64,000 bases of DNA, taken from NCBI RefSeq assembly GCF_029211125.1, contig NZ_JARGEN010000012.1, positions 43,791 to 107,790 of the forward strand, given 5' to 3'. This stretch comes from Curvibacter soli. GTDB lineage: Bacteria; Pseudomonadota; Gammaproteobacteria; Burkholderiales; Burkholderiaceae_C. Under the pieces are notes generated by a model. It did not search any database, was not told where the DNA came from, and worked only from the letters and a program-made list of their open reading frames with translations. Shown one piece after another: positions 1 through 8,650 of this stretch (positions are counted from its first letter, which is position 1; the number at the start of each line of letters is the position of its first letter). Made by a program: the position numbers and the translations under genes.

Positions 1-9
1 GAGACAACC

Positions 10-1206
10 ATGCAATACAAATTCAAGGTACTGGCCATTGCCCTCGCGGCAGCCGGGATGGCCGCGGCCACGGCACAGGCGCAAGAGAAGGTGAAGATCG
101 GTTTCATCACCGACATGTCCAGCCTGTATTCCGACCTGGAAGGCAAGGGCGGTGCAACCGCCATCCAGATGGCCATCGATGACCTGGGCGGCAAGGTACT
201 GGGCCAACCCATCGAGCTGCTGAGCGCCGACCACCAGAACAAGGCCGACATCGCCGCGTCGAAGGCGCGCGAATGGATCGACACCCAGGGCATCACCCTG
301 GTCTTCGGCGGCACCAATTCGGGCGTGGCGCTAGCCATGGCCAAGGTGGCGCAGGAGAAGAAGCGCGTCTTCATCGACAACGGCGCGGGCACCTCGGTGC
401 TGACCAACGAGCAGTGCAGTCCCTACACCATCCACTACGCCTACGACACCGTGGCGCTGGCCAAGGGCACGGGCGCGGCGGTGGTGGACAAGGGCGGCAA
501 GAGCTGGTTCTTCCTGACCGCCGACTACGCCTTCGGCCAGGCCCTCGAAGCCGACACCGCGCGCGTCGTCAAGGAAAAGGGCGGTACCGTGGTCGGCTCG
601 GTCCGGCATCCGCTCAACGCGTCGGACTTCTCCTCGTTCCTGCTGCAGGCGCAAAGCTCCAAGGCGCAGATCCTGGGCCTGGCCAACGCAGGCGGCGACA
701 CCATCAACAGCATCAAGGCGGCCAAGGAATTCGGCATCAACAAGACCATGAAGACCGCCGGCCTGCTGGTGTTCCTGTCGGACATCCACAGCCTGGGCCT
801 GAAGAACACCCAGGGCCTGCTGCACACCACGAGCTGGTACTGGGACCTCAACGACGCCACGCGCAAGTTCGCCGCCCGCTTCTTCGAGAAGACCAAGCGC
901 ATGCCCACCGACGTGCAGGCCGCCGACTACTCCGCCACCTGGAACTACCTGAAGGCGGTGGAAGCGGTCAAGACCACCGACGCCGACAAGGTCATGGCGT
1001 ATCTGAAGAGCACCAAGATCGACGATTTCTACGGCAAGGGCCAGATCCGCGCCGACGGCAGCTTCATCCACGACATGTACCTCGTGGAAGCCAAGGCGCC
1101 CGCCGAGTCCACCAAGCCCTGGGACTACCTGAAGGTCATCGCCAAGCTGCCGGGCGACCAGGTGTTCACCACCAAGGCCGAGAGCAAGTGCAGCCTCTGG
1201 CAATAA
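10..1206 (+). CDS. ABC transporter substrate-binding protein, LivK type
   Basis: Periplasmic binding protein (398 aa) of a branched-chain amino-acid/amide (HAAT) ABC importer. The N-terminus is a Sec signal peptide: basic MQYKFK, an Ala/Leu-rich core, and an AQA/QE cleavage site near residue 24. The mature protein starts with the VKIGFITDMSSLYSD strand typical of Peripla_BP_6 (type I fold), and its length fits the family. It is followed by two permease genes, so it should deliver the ligand to that transporter. The ligand cannot be told from sequence; in Burkholderiales such systems take up amino acids, amides, urea or aromatic acids. The ATG is preceded by a short GAGA motif at the very edge of the window. 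Confidence 0.9.
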   Translation: MQYKFKVLAIALAAAGMAAATAQAQEKVKIGFITDMSSLYSDLEGKGGATAIQMAIDDLGGKVLGQPIELLSADHQNKADIAASKAREWIDTQGITLVFGGTNSGVALAMAKVAQEKKRVFIDNGAGTSVLTNEQCSPYTIHYAYDTVALAKGTGAAVVDKGGKSWFFLTADYAFGQALEADTARVVKEKGGTVVGSVRHPLNASDFSSFLLQAQSSKAQILGLANAGGDTINSIKAAKEFGINKTMKTAGLLVFLSDIHSLGLKNTQGLLHTTSWYWDLNDATRKFAARFFEKTKRMPTDVQAADYSATWNYLKAVEAVKTTDADKVMAYLKSTKIDDFYGKGQIRADGSFIHDMYLVEAKAPAESTKPWDYLKVIAKLPGDQVFTTKAESKCSLWQ

Positions 1207-1228
1207 GCCGCCGGCGTTGACCCCCCGT

Positions 1229-1254
1229 GCCCCGGCCCCGCGCCGGGGCGTTCT
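1229..1254 (+). terminator. hairpin between binding-protein and permease genes
   Basis: GCCCCGGC (1229-1236) pairs perfectly with GCCGGGGC (1242-1249) across a 5-nt loop, followed by GTTCTT. It lies in the 87-nt gap after the binding-protein stop. Such hairpins commonly protect or partly terminate the message so that the binding protein is made in excess over the membrane subunits. The weak T-tract argues for mRNA stabilisation or partial termination rather than full termination. The role is inferred. Confidence 0.45.
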
Positions 1255-1293
1255 TGTCCGACCCGACATTCCCGACATTCCGTTTCGCAATCC

Positions 1294-2178
1294 ATGGAAA
1301 TCTTCGGCGTCTCCCTGCCCGCCATGCTCAGCCAGCTCCTGCTCGGGCTGGTGAACGGCTCGTTCTACGCGATCCTGAGCCTGGGGCTGGCCGTGATCTT
1401 CGGCCTGCTCAACGTCATCAATTTCGCGCACGGCGCGCTGTTCATGATGGGCGCGGTGCTCTCCTGGATGGCCATGAACTACCTCGGCATCGGCTACTGG
1501 TGGATGCTGCTGCTCGCGCCGCTCGTCGTCGGCGTGTTCGGGGTGCTGGTCGAGCGCCTGCTGCTGCGCTGGATCTACAAGCTCGACCACCTCTACGGCA
1601 TGCTGCTCACACTGGGCCTGACGCTGCTCGTCGAAGGCGCGTTCCGCTCCGTCTACGGCGTATCGGGCCTGGCCTACGACACGCCCGAGGCGCTGGAGGG
1701 CGCCACCAACCTGGGCTTCATGATCCTGCCCAATTACCGCGCCTGGGTCGTCGCGGCCTCGGTCGTGGTGTGCTTTGCGACCTGGTTCGTCATCGAGAAG
1801 ACCCGCCTGGGCGCCTACCTGCGCGCCGGCACCGAGAACCCGCGGCTGGTGGAGGCGTTCGGCATCAACGTGCCGCTGATGATCACGCTGACCTATGCCT
1901 TCGGCGCCGCGCTGGCGGCCTTCGCGGGCGTGCTGGCCGCGCCGGTGATACAGGTGTCGCCGCTCATGGGGCAGAACCTCATCATCACCGTCTTCGCCGT
2001 GGTGGTGATCGGCGGCATGGGCTCCATCATGGGCTCCATCCTCACCGGCCTGGGCCTGGGCATCGTCGAGGGCTTCACCAAGGTGTTCTACCCCGAAGCC
2101 TCGTCCACCGTGGTCTTCGTGATCATGGTCATCGTCCTCCTGATCCGCCCCGCCGGCCTGTTCGGCAAAGAAAAATAA
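1294..2178 (+). CDS. branched-chain amino-acid type ABC permease, LivH family
   Basis: Inner-membrane permease subunit, 294 aa, with about eight hydrophobic segments. The LivH-type N-terminal block is visible (LLLGLVNGSFYAILSLGLAV, then NVINFAHGALFMMGA), as is the conserved GGMGSIMGSILTGLGLG segment near the C-terminus that contacts the ATPase. It should pair with the LivM-type subunit encoded 18 nt downstream and with the upstream binding protein. No ATPase (LivG/LivF) gene follows; they may lie left of the window. The ATG at 1294 gives the normal LivH start. Confidence 0.92.
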   Translation: MEIFGVSLPAMLSQLLLGLVNGSFYAILSLGLAVIFGLLNVINFAHGALFMMGAVLSWMAMNYLGIGYWWMLLLAPLVVGVFGVLVERLLLRWIYKLDHLYGMLLTLGLTLLVEGAFRSVYGVSGLAYDTPEALEGATNLGFMILPNYRAWVVAASVVVCFATWFVIEKTRLGAYLRAGTENPRLVEAFGINVPLMITLTYAFGAALAAFAGVLAAPVIQVSPLMGQNLIITVFAVVVIGGMGSIMGSILTGLGLGIVEGFTKVFYPEASSTVVFVIMVIVLLIRPAGLFGKEK

Positions 2179-2196
2179 GCGCGGGGCGATTCTCCT

Positions 2197-3174
2197 ATGC
2201 AAACCAAGACCATCGGCTACGGCCTGCTGCTGCTCGCGCTGCTCGCGGCGCCCTTCCTCGGCGTCTATCCCGTGTTCATGATGAAGCTGCTGTGCTTCGC
2301 CCTGTTCGCGTCGGCCTTCAACCTGTTGCTGGGCTACACCGGGCTGCTGTCGTTCGGCCACGCGGCCTTCCTGGGCGGCTCGGCCTACATGGCCGGGCAT
2401 GCGCTCAAGGCGTGGCATCTCACCCCCGAACTGGGGCTGCTGCTGGGCACCGCCAGCGGCGCGCTGCTGGGGCTGGTGTTCGGCTGGCTGGCCATCCGCA
2501 GGCAGGGCATCTACTTCGCCATGATCACGATGGCGCTGGCGCAAATGCTGTTCTTCATCTGCCTGCAGGCGCCCTTCACGGGCGGCGAGGACGGCCTGCA
2601 GGGCGTGCCGCGCGGCAACCTGTTCGGCGTGGTCGATCTGGGCAACGACCTGACCATGTACTACGTGACGCTGCTGGTGGCGGTGGCCGCCTTCCTGCTC
2701 ATCGCGCGCACCATCCATTCGCCGTTCGGCCAGGTGCTCAAGGCGATCAAGGAAAACGAGCCGCGCGCCATCTCGCTGGGCTACGACACGGCGCGCTTCA
2801 AGCTGCTGGCCTTCGTGCTGTCCGCCGCGCTGGCGGGGCTGGCGGGCTCGCTCAAGACCCTGGTGCTGGGCTTCGCCACGCTCAGCGACGTGCACTGGAC
2901 CGCCTCGGGCCAGGTCATCCTGATGACGCTGGTGGGCGGGCTGGGCACGCTGTCGGGGCCGCTGCTGGGCTCGGCCATCGTGGTGGTGCTGGAGAACAAG
3001 CTCGGCGAGATCGGCAGCGTCCTGGCGCAGGCGACGGGCATCGAGTGGTTCTCCACGCTCGGCGAATCCGTCACCATGGTCACGGGCCTGATCTTCGTCG
3101 TCTGCGTGCTGGCGTTCCGCCGCGGCGTGATGGGTGAAATCATTGCGCTGCTGCAGCGCCGGCGGGGCCGGTAG
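2197..3174 (+). CDS. branched-chain amino-acid type ABC permease, LivM family
   Basis: Second membrane subunit, 325 aa, very hydrophobic. It carries the LivM-type motif NLLLGYTGLLSFGHAAFLGG near residues 42-61 and the C-terminal GGLGTLSGPLLGSAIVVVLE block. It forms the translocation pore with the LivH-type protein and is probably co-transcribed with it. The reading frame ends at 3174, and a small mobile element with its 5-bp target duplication starts four bases later. Whatever originally followed, possibly the ATPase genes, is no longer adjacent. Confidence 0.92.
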   Translation: MQTKTIGYGLLLLALLAAPFLGVYPVFMMKLLCFALFASAFNLLLGYTGLLSFGHAAFLGGSAYMAGHALKAWHLTPELGLLLGTASGALLGLVFGWLAIRRQGIYFAMITMALAQMLFFICLQAPFTGGEDGLQGVPRGNLFGVVDLGNDLTMYYVTLLVAVAAFLLIARTIHSPFGQVLKAIKENEPRAISLGYDTARFKLLAFVLSAALAGLAGSLKTLVLGFATLSDVHWTASGQVILMTLVGGLGTLSGPLLGSAIVVVLENKLGEIGSVLAQATGIEWFSTLGESVTMVTGLIFVVCVLAFRRGVMGEIIALLQRRRGR

Positions 3175-3177
3175 TTC

Positions 3178-3416
3178 TTCAACCTGGAAACGGCAGTTGG
3201 ATGCGCCTGCCAGTGCCGTGATCGGGGTGCCAGGCAAGACGCGACGACGCGCTACTGCCCGCAAGGAGGAGCAACGCCGCATGGCGCGCCGAGCGCGGTG
3301 CTGGCAGGTGCATGGCGCTCTCACCCACGAGGCGAACGCCATCGAAGCCGTCAACGCTTGATTTCATGCGGCTTGTCAAGGGATACAAAGCGGTCAACTG
3401 CCGTTTCCAGGTTCAA
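3178..3416. mobile_element. MITE-like element, copy A, with 5-bp target duplication
   Basis: A 229-bp element (3183-3411) has perfect 17-bp terminal inverted repeats: CCTGGAAACGGCAGTTG at 3183-3199 and its complement at 3395-3411. It is flanked by the direct repeat TTCAA (3178-3182 and 3412-3416). The interior is about 90% identical to copy C (51514-51747) and shares both ends with copy B (36112-36429). It encodes no transposase, so it would be non-autonomous. Inside is a strong Shine-Dalgarno run (AAGGAGGAG, 3263-3271) before a 26-codon frame at 3281-3361. Found directly by comparing sequences in this window; transposase family unknown. Confidence 0.85.
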
Positions 3417-3417
3417 G

Positions 3418-3475
3418 CCAAATCGGGCTCCAGCGCCCTATCCGCCTGCGGTGGCAGCTCCTGATCCAGTAGCAA
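3418..3475 (+). repeat. dispersed ~57-bp palindromic repeat, copy 1
   Basis: Matches the window's dispersed repeat, whose pattern is GGCCTC-AGCGC, a spacer, TGCG-GGCAGCT, and a final (A)TAGCAA. It sits between MITE copy A and the helicase gene. It differs from the other copies mainly in the spacer and the last A/T-rich block. Confidence 0.7.
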
Positions 3476-3535
3476 CCGCCAGTCCAGGCGGCAGCGGTGG
3501 CTGAAAGGCATGCCCACGGTAGTACCCTTCGGGCC

Positions 3536-6500
3536 ATGACCTTGCCGCCCATTTCGCAACCGCCCGCGCTGGCTTATGAGCACAACGGCCAGCGCATCGC
3601 CCGCGACGCCTTCTACGCCATCGCCTGCGACCCGCGCCGCAGCGTGGCCGTGGAAGCCTGCGCCGGCGCGGGCAAGACCTGGATGCTGGTGTCGCGCATC
3701 GTGCGCGCGCTGCTCGACGGCTGCCCGGCGCACGAGATCCTGGCCATCACCTTCACCAAGAAGGCCGCAGGCGAGATGCGTGAGCGCCTGCACGCCTGGC
3801 TGGCCGAATTCTCCCGCATGCCCCTCGACGCCCTGGGCGAAGAACTGCGCCTGCGCGGCATCGTGGAAGAAATTGACCCCCAGCGCAGGCAGGACAAGCG
3901 CCAGGCGCTACAAAATCTGCAGCGCAACCTGCTGCGCGCGGGGCGGCCGGTGCAAATCCGCACCTTCCACGGCTGGTTCGCGGCGCTGCTGCGCACCGCG
4001 CCGCTGGCCGTCCTGCAGCAACTGGGCTTTCCCACGGGCTATGAACTGCTCGAAGACGACGCCGAGGCGGTGGAGCGGGTCTGGCGCCGTTTCTGGGGCG
4101 CGCTGCTGGCCGACGGCGCGGCGCGCGCCGATTTCGAGGCGCTGGTCGCCAGCCATGGCCGCGTGCAGGCGCACAAGGCGCTGGAGGCCGCGCTTGCGCG
4201 CCGCACCGAGTTCGCGCTGGCCGACGCGCAGGGCGTGGCCGATGCGTCGGTGCAGCCGTTCGCCGCGCTCTACCCGGCGCTGGCCGGCGTGGACGAGCCC
4301 TGGCAGGCCCTGCAGGGCGATGCGGCGCGCGCGCGATGGCACGGCTGGTCCGCGGCGCTGGGGCGCGAATCCGCCAAGACCCCGCAGAAAGCCGCCGCCG
4401 CCATCGCCGATGCGCTGCTGCTGCCCGCCGGGCCGGGTCAACTGGCCGCCTTGCGCAAGGCGATCTTCGTCGCGGCGCAAGACCGGCTGACGGCGCACCT
4501 GCAGAAGTTCGCCGCCGCGCAGGAGGCCGAGGCCGAACTGCAAACGCTCTGCGCCGCCCAGCGCCAGCACGAGGCATGGGTCTACCACCAGCGGCTGGTG
4601 CGCCTGTCGCGGCTGCTGCTGGCCGAATTCGCCGCGCTCAAGCGCGAGCGCGGCTGGGTCGACATGAACGACGTGGAGCGCGCCGCGCTGGTGCTGCTGT
4701 CCGACGGCGTGCTCAGCGGCTGGGTGCAGGAGAAGCTCGACGCCCGCGTGCGCCAGTTGCTCGTCGACGAGTTCCAGGACACCAACCCCCTGCAGTGGCA
4801 GGCCCTGCACGCCTGGCTGTCGGGCTATGCGGGCGCGGCGCGGGCGCCGGCGGTGTTCATCGTGGGCGACCCCAAGCAGAGCATTTACCGCTTCCGCCGC
4901 GCCGAGCCGCAGGTGTTCCGCGCCGCGCAGGTGTTCGTGGTGGAAGGCCTGGGCGGCGACCGGCTGGCCTGCGACCACACGCGCCGCAACGCGCCCGTGG
5001 TGATCGCCGCCGTCAACGCTGCCCTGCAGGTCGCGCAGGACGCGGGCGAGTACGCGGGCTTTCGCACCCACACCACGGAATCGCGCGCCCAGGGCGCCGT
5101 GTCGTGCCTGCCGCAGATCGTCCGCGAGGCGGAGGATGGACGGCCACCCGGCGAGCCGGCGGGCTGGCGCGACAGCCTTGCCACCCCGCGCCTGGCGCCC
5201 GAGGAAACGCTGCGCGCGCGCGAATGCCGCCAGGCCGCGCGCTGGCTGGCGGCGCGGGTGGCGGCGGGCACGCTGCGGGCGCAGGACGTGATGGTGCTCT
5301 CGCGCCGCCGCGCGCATCTGGCAGTCATGCAGGACGAACTGCGCCGCTTGGGCCTGCCCACGGAGCAGCCTGAAAAAACCAGCCTGGCCGACGCGCCCGA
5401 GGTGCAGGACGTGGTCGCGCTGCTCGACGCGCTGGTTTCGCCGGGGCATGACCTGTCGCTCGCGCGCGCGCTGCGCTCGCCGCTGTTCGGTTTGGGCGAC
5501 GAGGCCCTGGCGCGCATCGCGCTGGCCCGCAAGCAGGCCGCGCCAGAGTGCCATGGTTGGCTCGAATTGCTATTAAATCAGGAGCTGCTACCGCCCGATT
5601 TGCGGGCGCTAGGGCCTGTTTTGACCCAATACCGAGATTGGCTGGCCGCGCTGCCGCCGCATGATGCGCTGGACGCCATCTTCCATGCCGGCGATGTGCT
5701 GGCGCGCTTTGCCGCCGCCACGCCCGCGCCGCGGCGCGAGGCGGCGCAGGCCAACCTGCGCGCGCTGCTCGGCGCGGCGCTGCAGATCGACGGCGCGCGC
5801 TACGCCACGCCCTACGCCTTCGTGCGCGCGCTCAAGGCGGGCGCGGCGCAGGCGCCGGTGCAGACAGGCGGCGGCCACGGTGTGGGCGAAGGCGCCGTGC
5901 GCCTGCTCACCGTGCACGGCGCCAAGGGGCTGGAGGCGCCGCTGGTGCTGCTGCTCGACACCGACGCCGCGCCGCCGCGCGCCGAGACCATGGGCGTGCT
6001 CGTCGACTGGCCCGGCGAGCTGCCCGCGCCCCGGCGCTTTGCTTTCATCGCCAGCGAATCGCAGCCGCCGGCCTGCTGCGAGGCGCTGCTGGCCGCCGAG
6101 CAGGCCGAGCGCCGGCGCGAGGAGATCAACGCCCTCTACGTGGCGCTGACCCGCGCGCGCGGCGAGGTCGTCGTTTCGTCGGTGCAGCCGCACCGCAGCG
6201 GTGCCGCGCCGAGCTGGTGGCAGCGGCTCCAGCCCCTGTGCGCCCTGGCCGAAGCCGAGGCCGCCGACCCGCCGCGGCAGGCGGCGGACGCCGACGCGCC
6301 CTGCCTGCTGCGCACCCTGCCCGAACTGCCGCCGGAAATGAAACTCGCCGCCCAGCCCCCGCGCGCCGCGCCCGACGCCGCGGACCCGGCGGCGGCGCGG
6401 CTCGGCGAGGCCATGCACCGCCTGCTCGAAGAGCTGCGCGCGGATGCGCCGCCGCCCTGGGCCGACGGCAGTCCGCAGTTGCAGGCCGTGGCGCGCGAAT

Positions 6501-6934
6501 TTGGCCTCGACCCGCTGCAGGCCGCCGAAGCCGCCGCGCTGGCCCGGCGCATCCACGAAGGCGAGGGCGCCTGGGCCTGGCAGGCCGCGCTGCTGGACTG
6601 GCACGGCAACGAGGTGGAACTGCACCACCAGGGCGCGCTGCTGCGCCTGGACCGGCTGGTGCGCCGCCGCGACACGGGCGAATGGTGGGTGCTCGACTAC
6701 AAGACCGCCGCCGCGCCCGAGCGCCAGCCGGCGCTGCTGGAACAGCTCGCGCAGTACCGCCGCGCGGTGGCCGCGCTGAACCCCGGCGCCGTGGTGCGCG
6801 CGGCCTTCCTCACGGGGCAGGGCACGGTCGTGGCGGTGCAGGGCGATGGCGGTGCGCAGGCAGAATCCATGCCTTGCGCGCCGCCCATCGCCGGCCCCGC
6901 GCAGCCCGATTTGTTCCCGCACGCCCCGCCATGA
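3536..6934 (+). CDS. UvrD/RecB-family helicase with C-terminal PD-(D/E)XK nuclease (AddA-like)
   Basis: Predicted ATP-dependent exonuclease subunit for double-strand break processing (AddAB/RecBCD-type), about 1132 aa. Helicase motifs in order: Walker A ACAGAGKT (~41-48), Walker B VDEFQDTNP, GDPKQSIYRFR, then LLTVHGAKGLE and ALYVALTRARGE (motifs V and VI). The C-terminal nuclease signature is WWVLDYKTA with upstream LDRLV. The ATG at 3536 is preferred over upstream in-frame starts because the helicase domain begins right after it. An AddB-like partner is not in the window. A dispersed repeat is read in frame at 5567-5623 and encodes ELLLNQELLPPDLRALGPVL. The stop overlaps the next start (ATGA). 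Confidence 0.88.
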   Translation: MTLPPISQPPALAYEHNGQRIARDAFYAIACDPRRSVAVEACAGAGKTWMLVSRIVRALLDGCPAHEILAITFTKKAAGEMRERLHAWLAEFSRMPLDALGEELRLRGIVEEIDPQRRQDKRQALQNLQRNLLRAGRPVQIRTFHGWFAALLRTAPLAVLQQLGFPTGYELLEDDAEAVERVWRRFWGALLADGAARADFEALVASHGRVQAHKALEAALARRTEFALADAQGVADASVQPFAALYPALAGVDEPWQALQGDAARARWHGWSAALGRESAKTPQKAAAAIADALLLPAGPGQLAALRKAIFVAAQDRLTAHLQKFAAAQEAEAELQTLCAAQRQHEAWVYHQRLVRLSRLLLAEFAALKRERGWVDMNDVERAALVLLSDGVLSGWVQEKLDARVRQLLVDEFQDTNPLQWQALHAWLSGYAGAARAPAVFIVGDPKQSIYRFRRAEPQVFRAAQVFVVEGLGGDRLACDHTRRNAPVVIAAVNAALQVAQDAGEYAGFRTHTTESRAQGAVSCLPQIVREAEDGRPPGEPAGWRDSLATPRLAPEETLRARECRQAARWLAARVAAGTLRAQDVMVLSRRRAHLAVMQDELRRLGLPTEQPEKTSLADAPEVQDVVALLDALVSPGHDLSLARALRSPLFGLGDEALARIALARKQAAPECHGWLELLLNQELLPPDLRALGPVLTQYRDWLAALPPHDALDAIFHAGDVLARFAAATPAPRREAAQANLRALLGAALQIDGARYATPYAFVRALKAGAAQAPVQTGGGHGVGEGAVRLLTVHGAKGLEAPLVLLLDTDAAPPRAETMGVLVDWPGELPAPRRFAFIASESQPPACCEALLAAEQAERRREEINALYVALTRARGEVVVSSVQPHRSGAAPSWWQRLQPLCALAEAEAADPPRQAADADAPCLLRTLPELPPEMKLAAQPPRAAPDAADPAAARLGEAMHRLLEELRADAPPPWADGSPQLQAVAREFGLDPLQAAEAAALARRIHEGEGAWAWQAALLDWHGNEVELHHQGALLRLDRLVRRRDTGEWWVLDYKTAAAPERQPALLEQLAQYRRAVAALNPGAVVRAAFLTGQGTVVAVQGDGGAQAESMPCAPPIAGPAQPDLFPHAPP
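5567..5623 (-). repeat. dispersed palindromic repeat, copy 2, inside the helicase gene
   Basis: Opposite orientation to copy 1. It begins TTGCTATTAAATCAGGAGCT and contains the CGCCCG/CGGGCG stem around ATTTG. It is read in frame by the helicase gene between the conserved helicase motifs and is AT-richer than its surroundings, with TTA and CTA codons rare elsewhere in the gene. Confidence 0.8.
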
Positions 6935-8274
6935 ACCAGAACCCCCCGCTTCCCGTGGCCGTCATCGGCGCCGGCCCCGCCGGCCTCATGGCCGCCGAGG
7001 TGCTGGCCGCTGCCGGGCGGGCGGTGCACGTGTACGACGCCATGCCCTCGGCGGGCCGCAAGTTCCTGCTCGCGGGCAAGGGCGGACTCAACATGACCCA
7101 TGCCGAGCCCGCGCCGGCCTTCCTGTCGCGCTACGGCACGCGCGAGCCCTGGCTCGCGCCGCTGCTGCGGCGCTTCGGCGCCGACGCCGTGCGCGCCTGG
7201 GCGCACGGGCTGGGCGTGGAGACGTTCGTCGGCAGCTCGGGCCGCGTGTTCCCGCACGACATGAAGGCCGCGCCGCTGCTGCGCGCCTGGCTGCACCGGC
7301 TGCGCGGCGCGGGCGTGCAGTTCCACATGCGCCACCGCTGGCTCGGCTGGGATGCGCCGCCCGTGGCCGGCGGCCCACAGGCGCTGCGCTTCGCCACGCC
7401 CGCGGGCGAGGTGGCAGTGCCCGCCGCCGCCGCCGTGCTGGCGCTGGGCGGCGCGAGCTGGGCCCGGCTGGGCTGCGACGGCGCCTGGGTGCCGCTGCTC
7501 GAAGCGCTGGGCGTGCCGGTGGCGCCGCTCGCGCCGGCCAACTGCGGCTTCGACGTGGCGGGCCGCGCGGGCTTGCCGGGCGCGGCTGAGACGCGGCGCG
7601 CGTTTTTGCGCGAACTGGCGGGCGCCGCGCCCGGGCCGCAGCCGGGCTGGACGCCGTACTTCGCCGAACGCTTCGCGGGCCAGCCGTTCAAGTCGGTGGC
7701 CATCGCCTTCACCGACAGCCAGGGGCGGCGGTTCGCACGGCGCGGCGAATTCGTCGCCACCGCCACGGGCGTGGAAGGCGGCCTGGTCTATGCCGCGTCG
7801 GCGCTGCTGCGCGACGAGATCGCGGCCCACGGCCACGCCACCTTCCACCTGGATCTGCTGCCCGCGCTCGCGCCCGAGCGCGTGGCCGCCGAGGTACGCC
7901 ACCCGCGCGGGGCGCGATCCCTGTCCAGCCACCTGAAGAGCCGCCTGGGGCTCGACGGCATCAAGGCGGCGCTACTGCACGAACTGCTCGAGCCGGAAAC
8001 GCTGGCGCAGCCCGATCGGCTCGCCGCCGCCATCAAGGCGCTGCCCGTCACCGTGGTGGCGGCGCGCCCGGTGGACGAGGCCATCAGCAGCGCGGGCGGC
8101 GTGCCGTTCGAGGCGCTGGACGCGCATCTCATGCTGCATGGCGCGCCCGGCGTGTTCTGCGCCGGCGAGATGCTGGACTGGGAGGCGCCGACCGGCGGCT
8201 ACCTGCTCACGGCCTGCTGGGCCACGGGCCGCGCGGCGGGCGAAGGGGCGCTGCGCTGGCTGGCGGGTGCATGA
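6931..8274 (+). CDS. NAD(P)/FAD-dependent oxidoreductase (TIGR03862/BaiN-like flavoprotein)
   Basis: Flavoprotein of 447 aa. The N-terminal Rossmann dinucleotide site is GAGPAGLMAAE (~residues 10-20), followed by SAGRKFLLAGKGGLNMTH, which is diagnostic of the HI0933/BaiN family. The C-terminus has AGEMLDWEAPTGGYLLTACWATG, the second FAD-contact block of the same family. The substrate is unknown; members are annotated as putative flavoproteins and a few reduce bile-acid-type enones. The start codon overlaps the helicase stop, so the two are translationally coupled, though a functional link is not evident. Confidence 0.85.
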   Translation: MNQNPPLPVAVIGAGPAGLMAAEVLAAAGRAVHVYDAMPSAGRKFLLAGKGGLNMTHAEPAPAFLSRYGTREPWLAPLLRRFGADAVRAWAHGLGVETFVGSSGRVFPHDMKAAPLLRAWLHRLRGAGVQFHMRHRWLGWDAPPVAGGPQALRFATPAGEVAVPAAAAVLALGGASWARLGCDGAWVPLLEALGVPVAPLAPANCGFDVAGRAGLPGAAETRRAFLRELAGAAPGPQPGWTPYFAERFAGQPFKSVAIAFTDSQGRRFARRGEFVATATGVEGGLVYAASALLRDEIAAHGHATFHLDLLPALAPERVAAEVRHPRGARSLSSHLKSRLGLDGIKAALLHELLEPETLAQPDRLAAAIKALPVTVVAARPVDEAISSAGGVPFEALDAHLMLHGAPGVFCAGEMLDWEAPTGGYLLTACWATGRAAGEGALRWLAGA

Positions 8275-8380
8275 GGTTGCGCGCGATCGCGCCTGCGCAA
8301 ACGCCGCGCCATCCGTGCCGGCGGCTGCCCTGCGGGCGAAAGGGAAGGGGAAGAAAAAGGGGAGGGGAAGAAAGAAGAAG

Positions 8381-8478
8381 GTGACGAGCCTTACCCCCGG
8401 CACTGGCTCCACAGTTAGGGCTGCTTGGTTCCCCACCTGACCCGGTTGGCCGCTTCACCATGCGGGGAGGCCCGTCAC
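8381..8478 (-). ncRNA. ffs: 4.5S RNA (signal recognition particle RNA)
   Basis: Read on the minus strand, the sequence contains the SRP domain IV core, with GGGTCAGGTGGGGAACCAAG followed by CAGCCC (asymmetric GTCAGG and AAGCAGCC halves). It is closed by long pairing between the ends (GTGACGGGCCT with AGGCTCGTCAC). The ~98-nt size fits the small bacterial SRP RNA that binds Ffh. It is followed by a pyrimidine-rich tract (CTTCTTCTTTCTT) that could end the transcript. It lies near dnaX, a neighbourhood seen in several bacteria. The ends are set from the terminal pairing and may be off by a few bases. Confidence 0.9.
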
Positions 8479-8650
8479 GGCCGATTGTACCGGCTGGGCG
8501 GCGCGGATCCGCGCCGGGGCCATTTGGGCCCGGCCCGCGATTGCTTATTACGCTGGCTTCGTTGCGGCTGGCGGGTTTGTCCCTACCATGGGAACGCGCG
8601 GCGCCGTGTGCGCCGCCGCCATCTCCGCAATTTTTCTGGAGTATCCATCC

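Noticed and set aside
331-3354. Long minus-strand open frame (1007 codons) opposite the ABC transporter genes
   Set aside because: Composition is His/Arg/Gln/Ala/Asp-rich low-complexity, typical of the antisense frame of GC-rich genes. The plus strand encodes three clearly recognisable transporter proteins.
3179-3397. Minus-strand 72-100 codon frames in MITE copies A, B and C as a transposase or conserved protein
   Set aside because: The frames diverge after indels of non-multiples of three between copies A and C, and the lengths and C-termini differ. No transposase motif.
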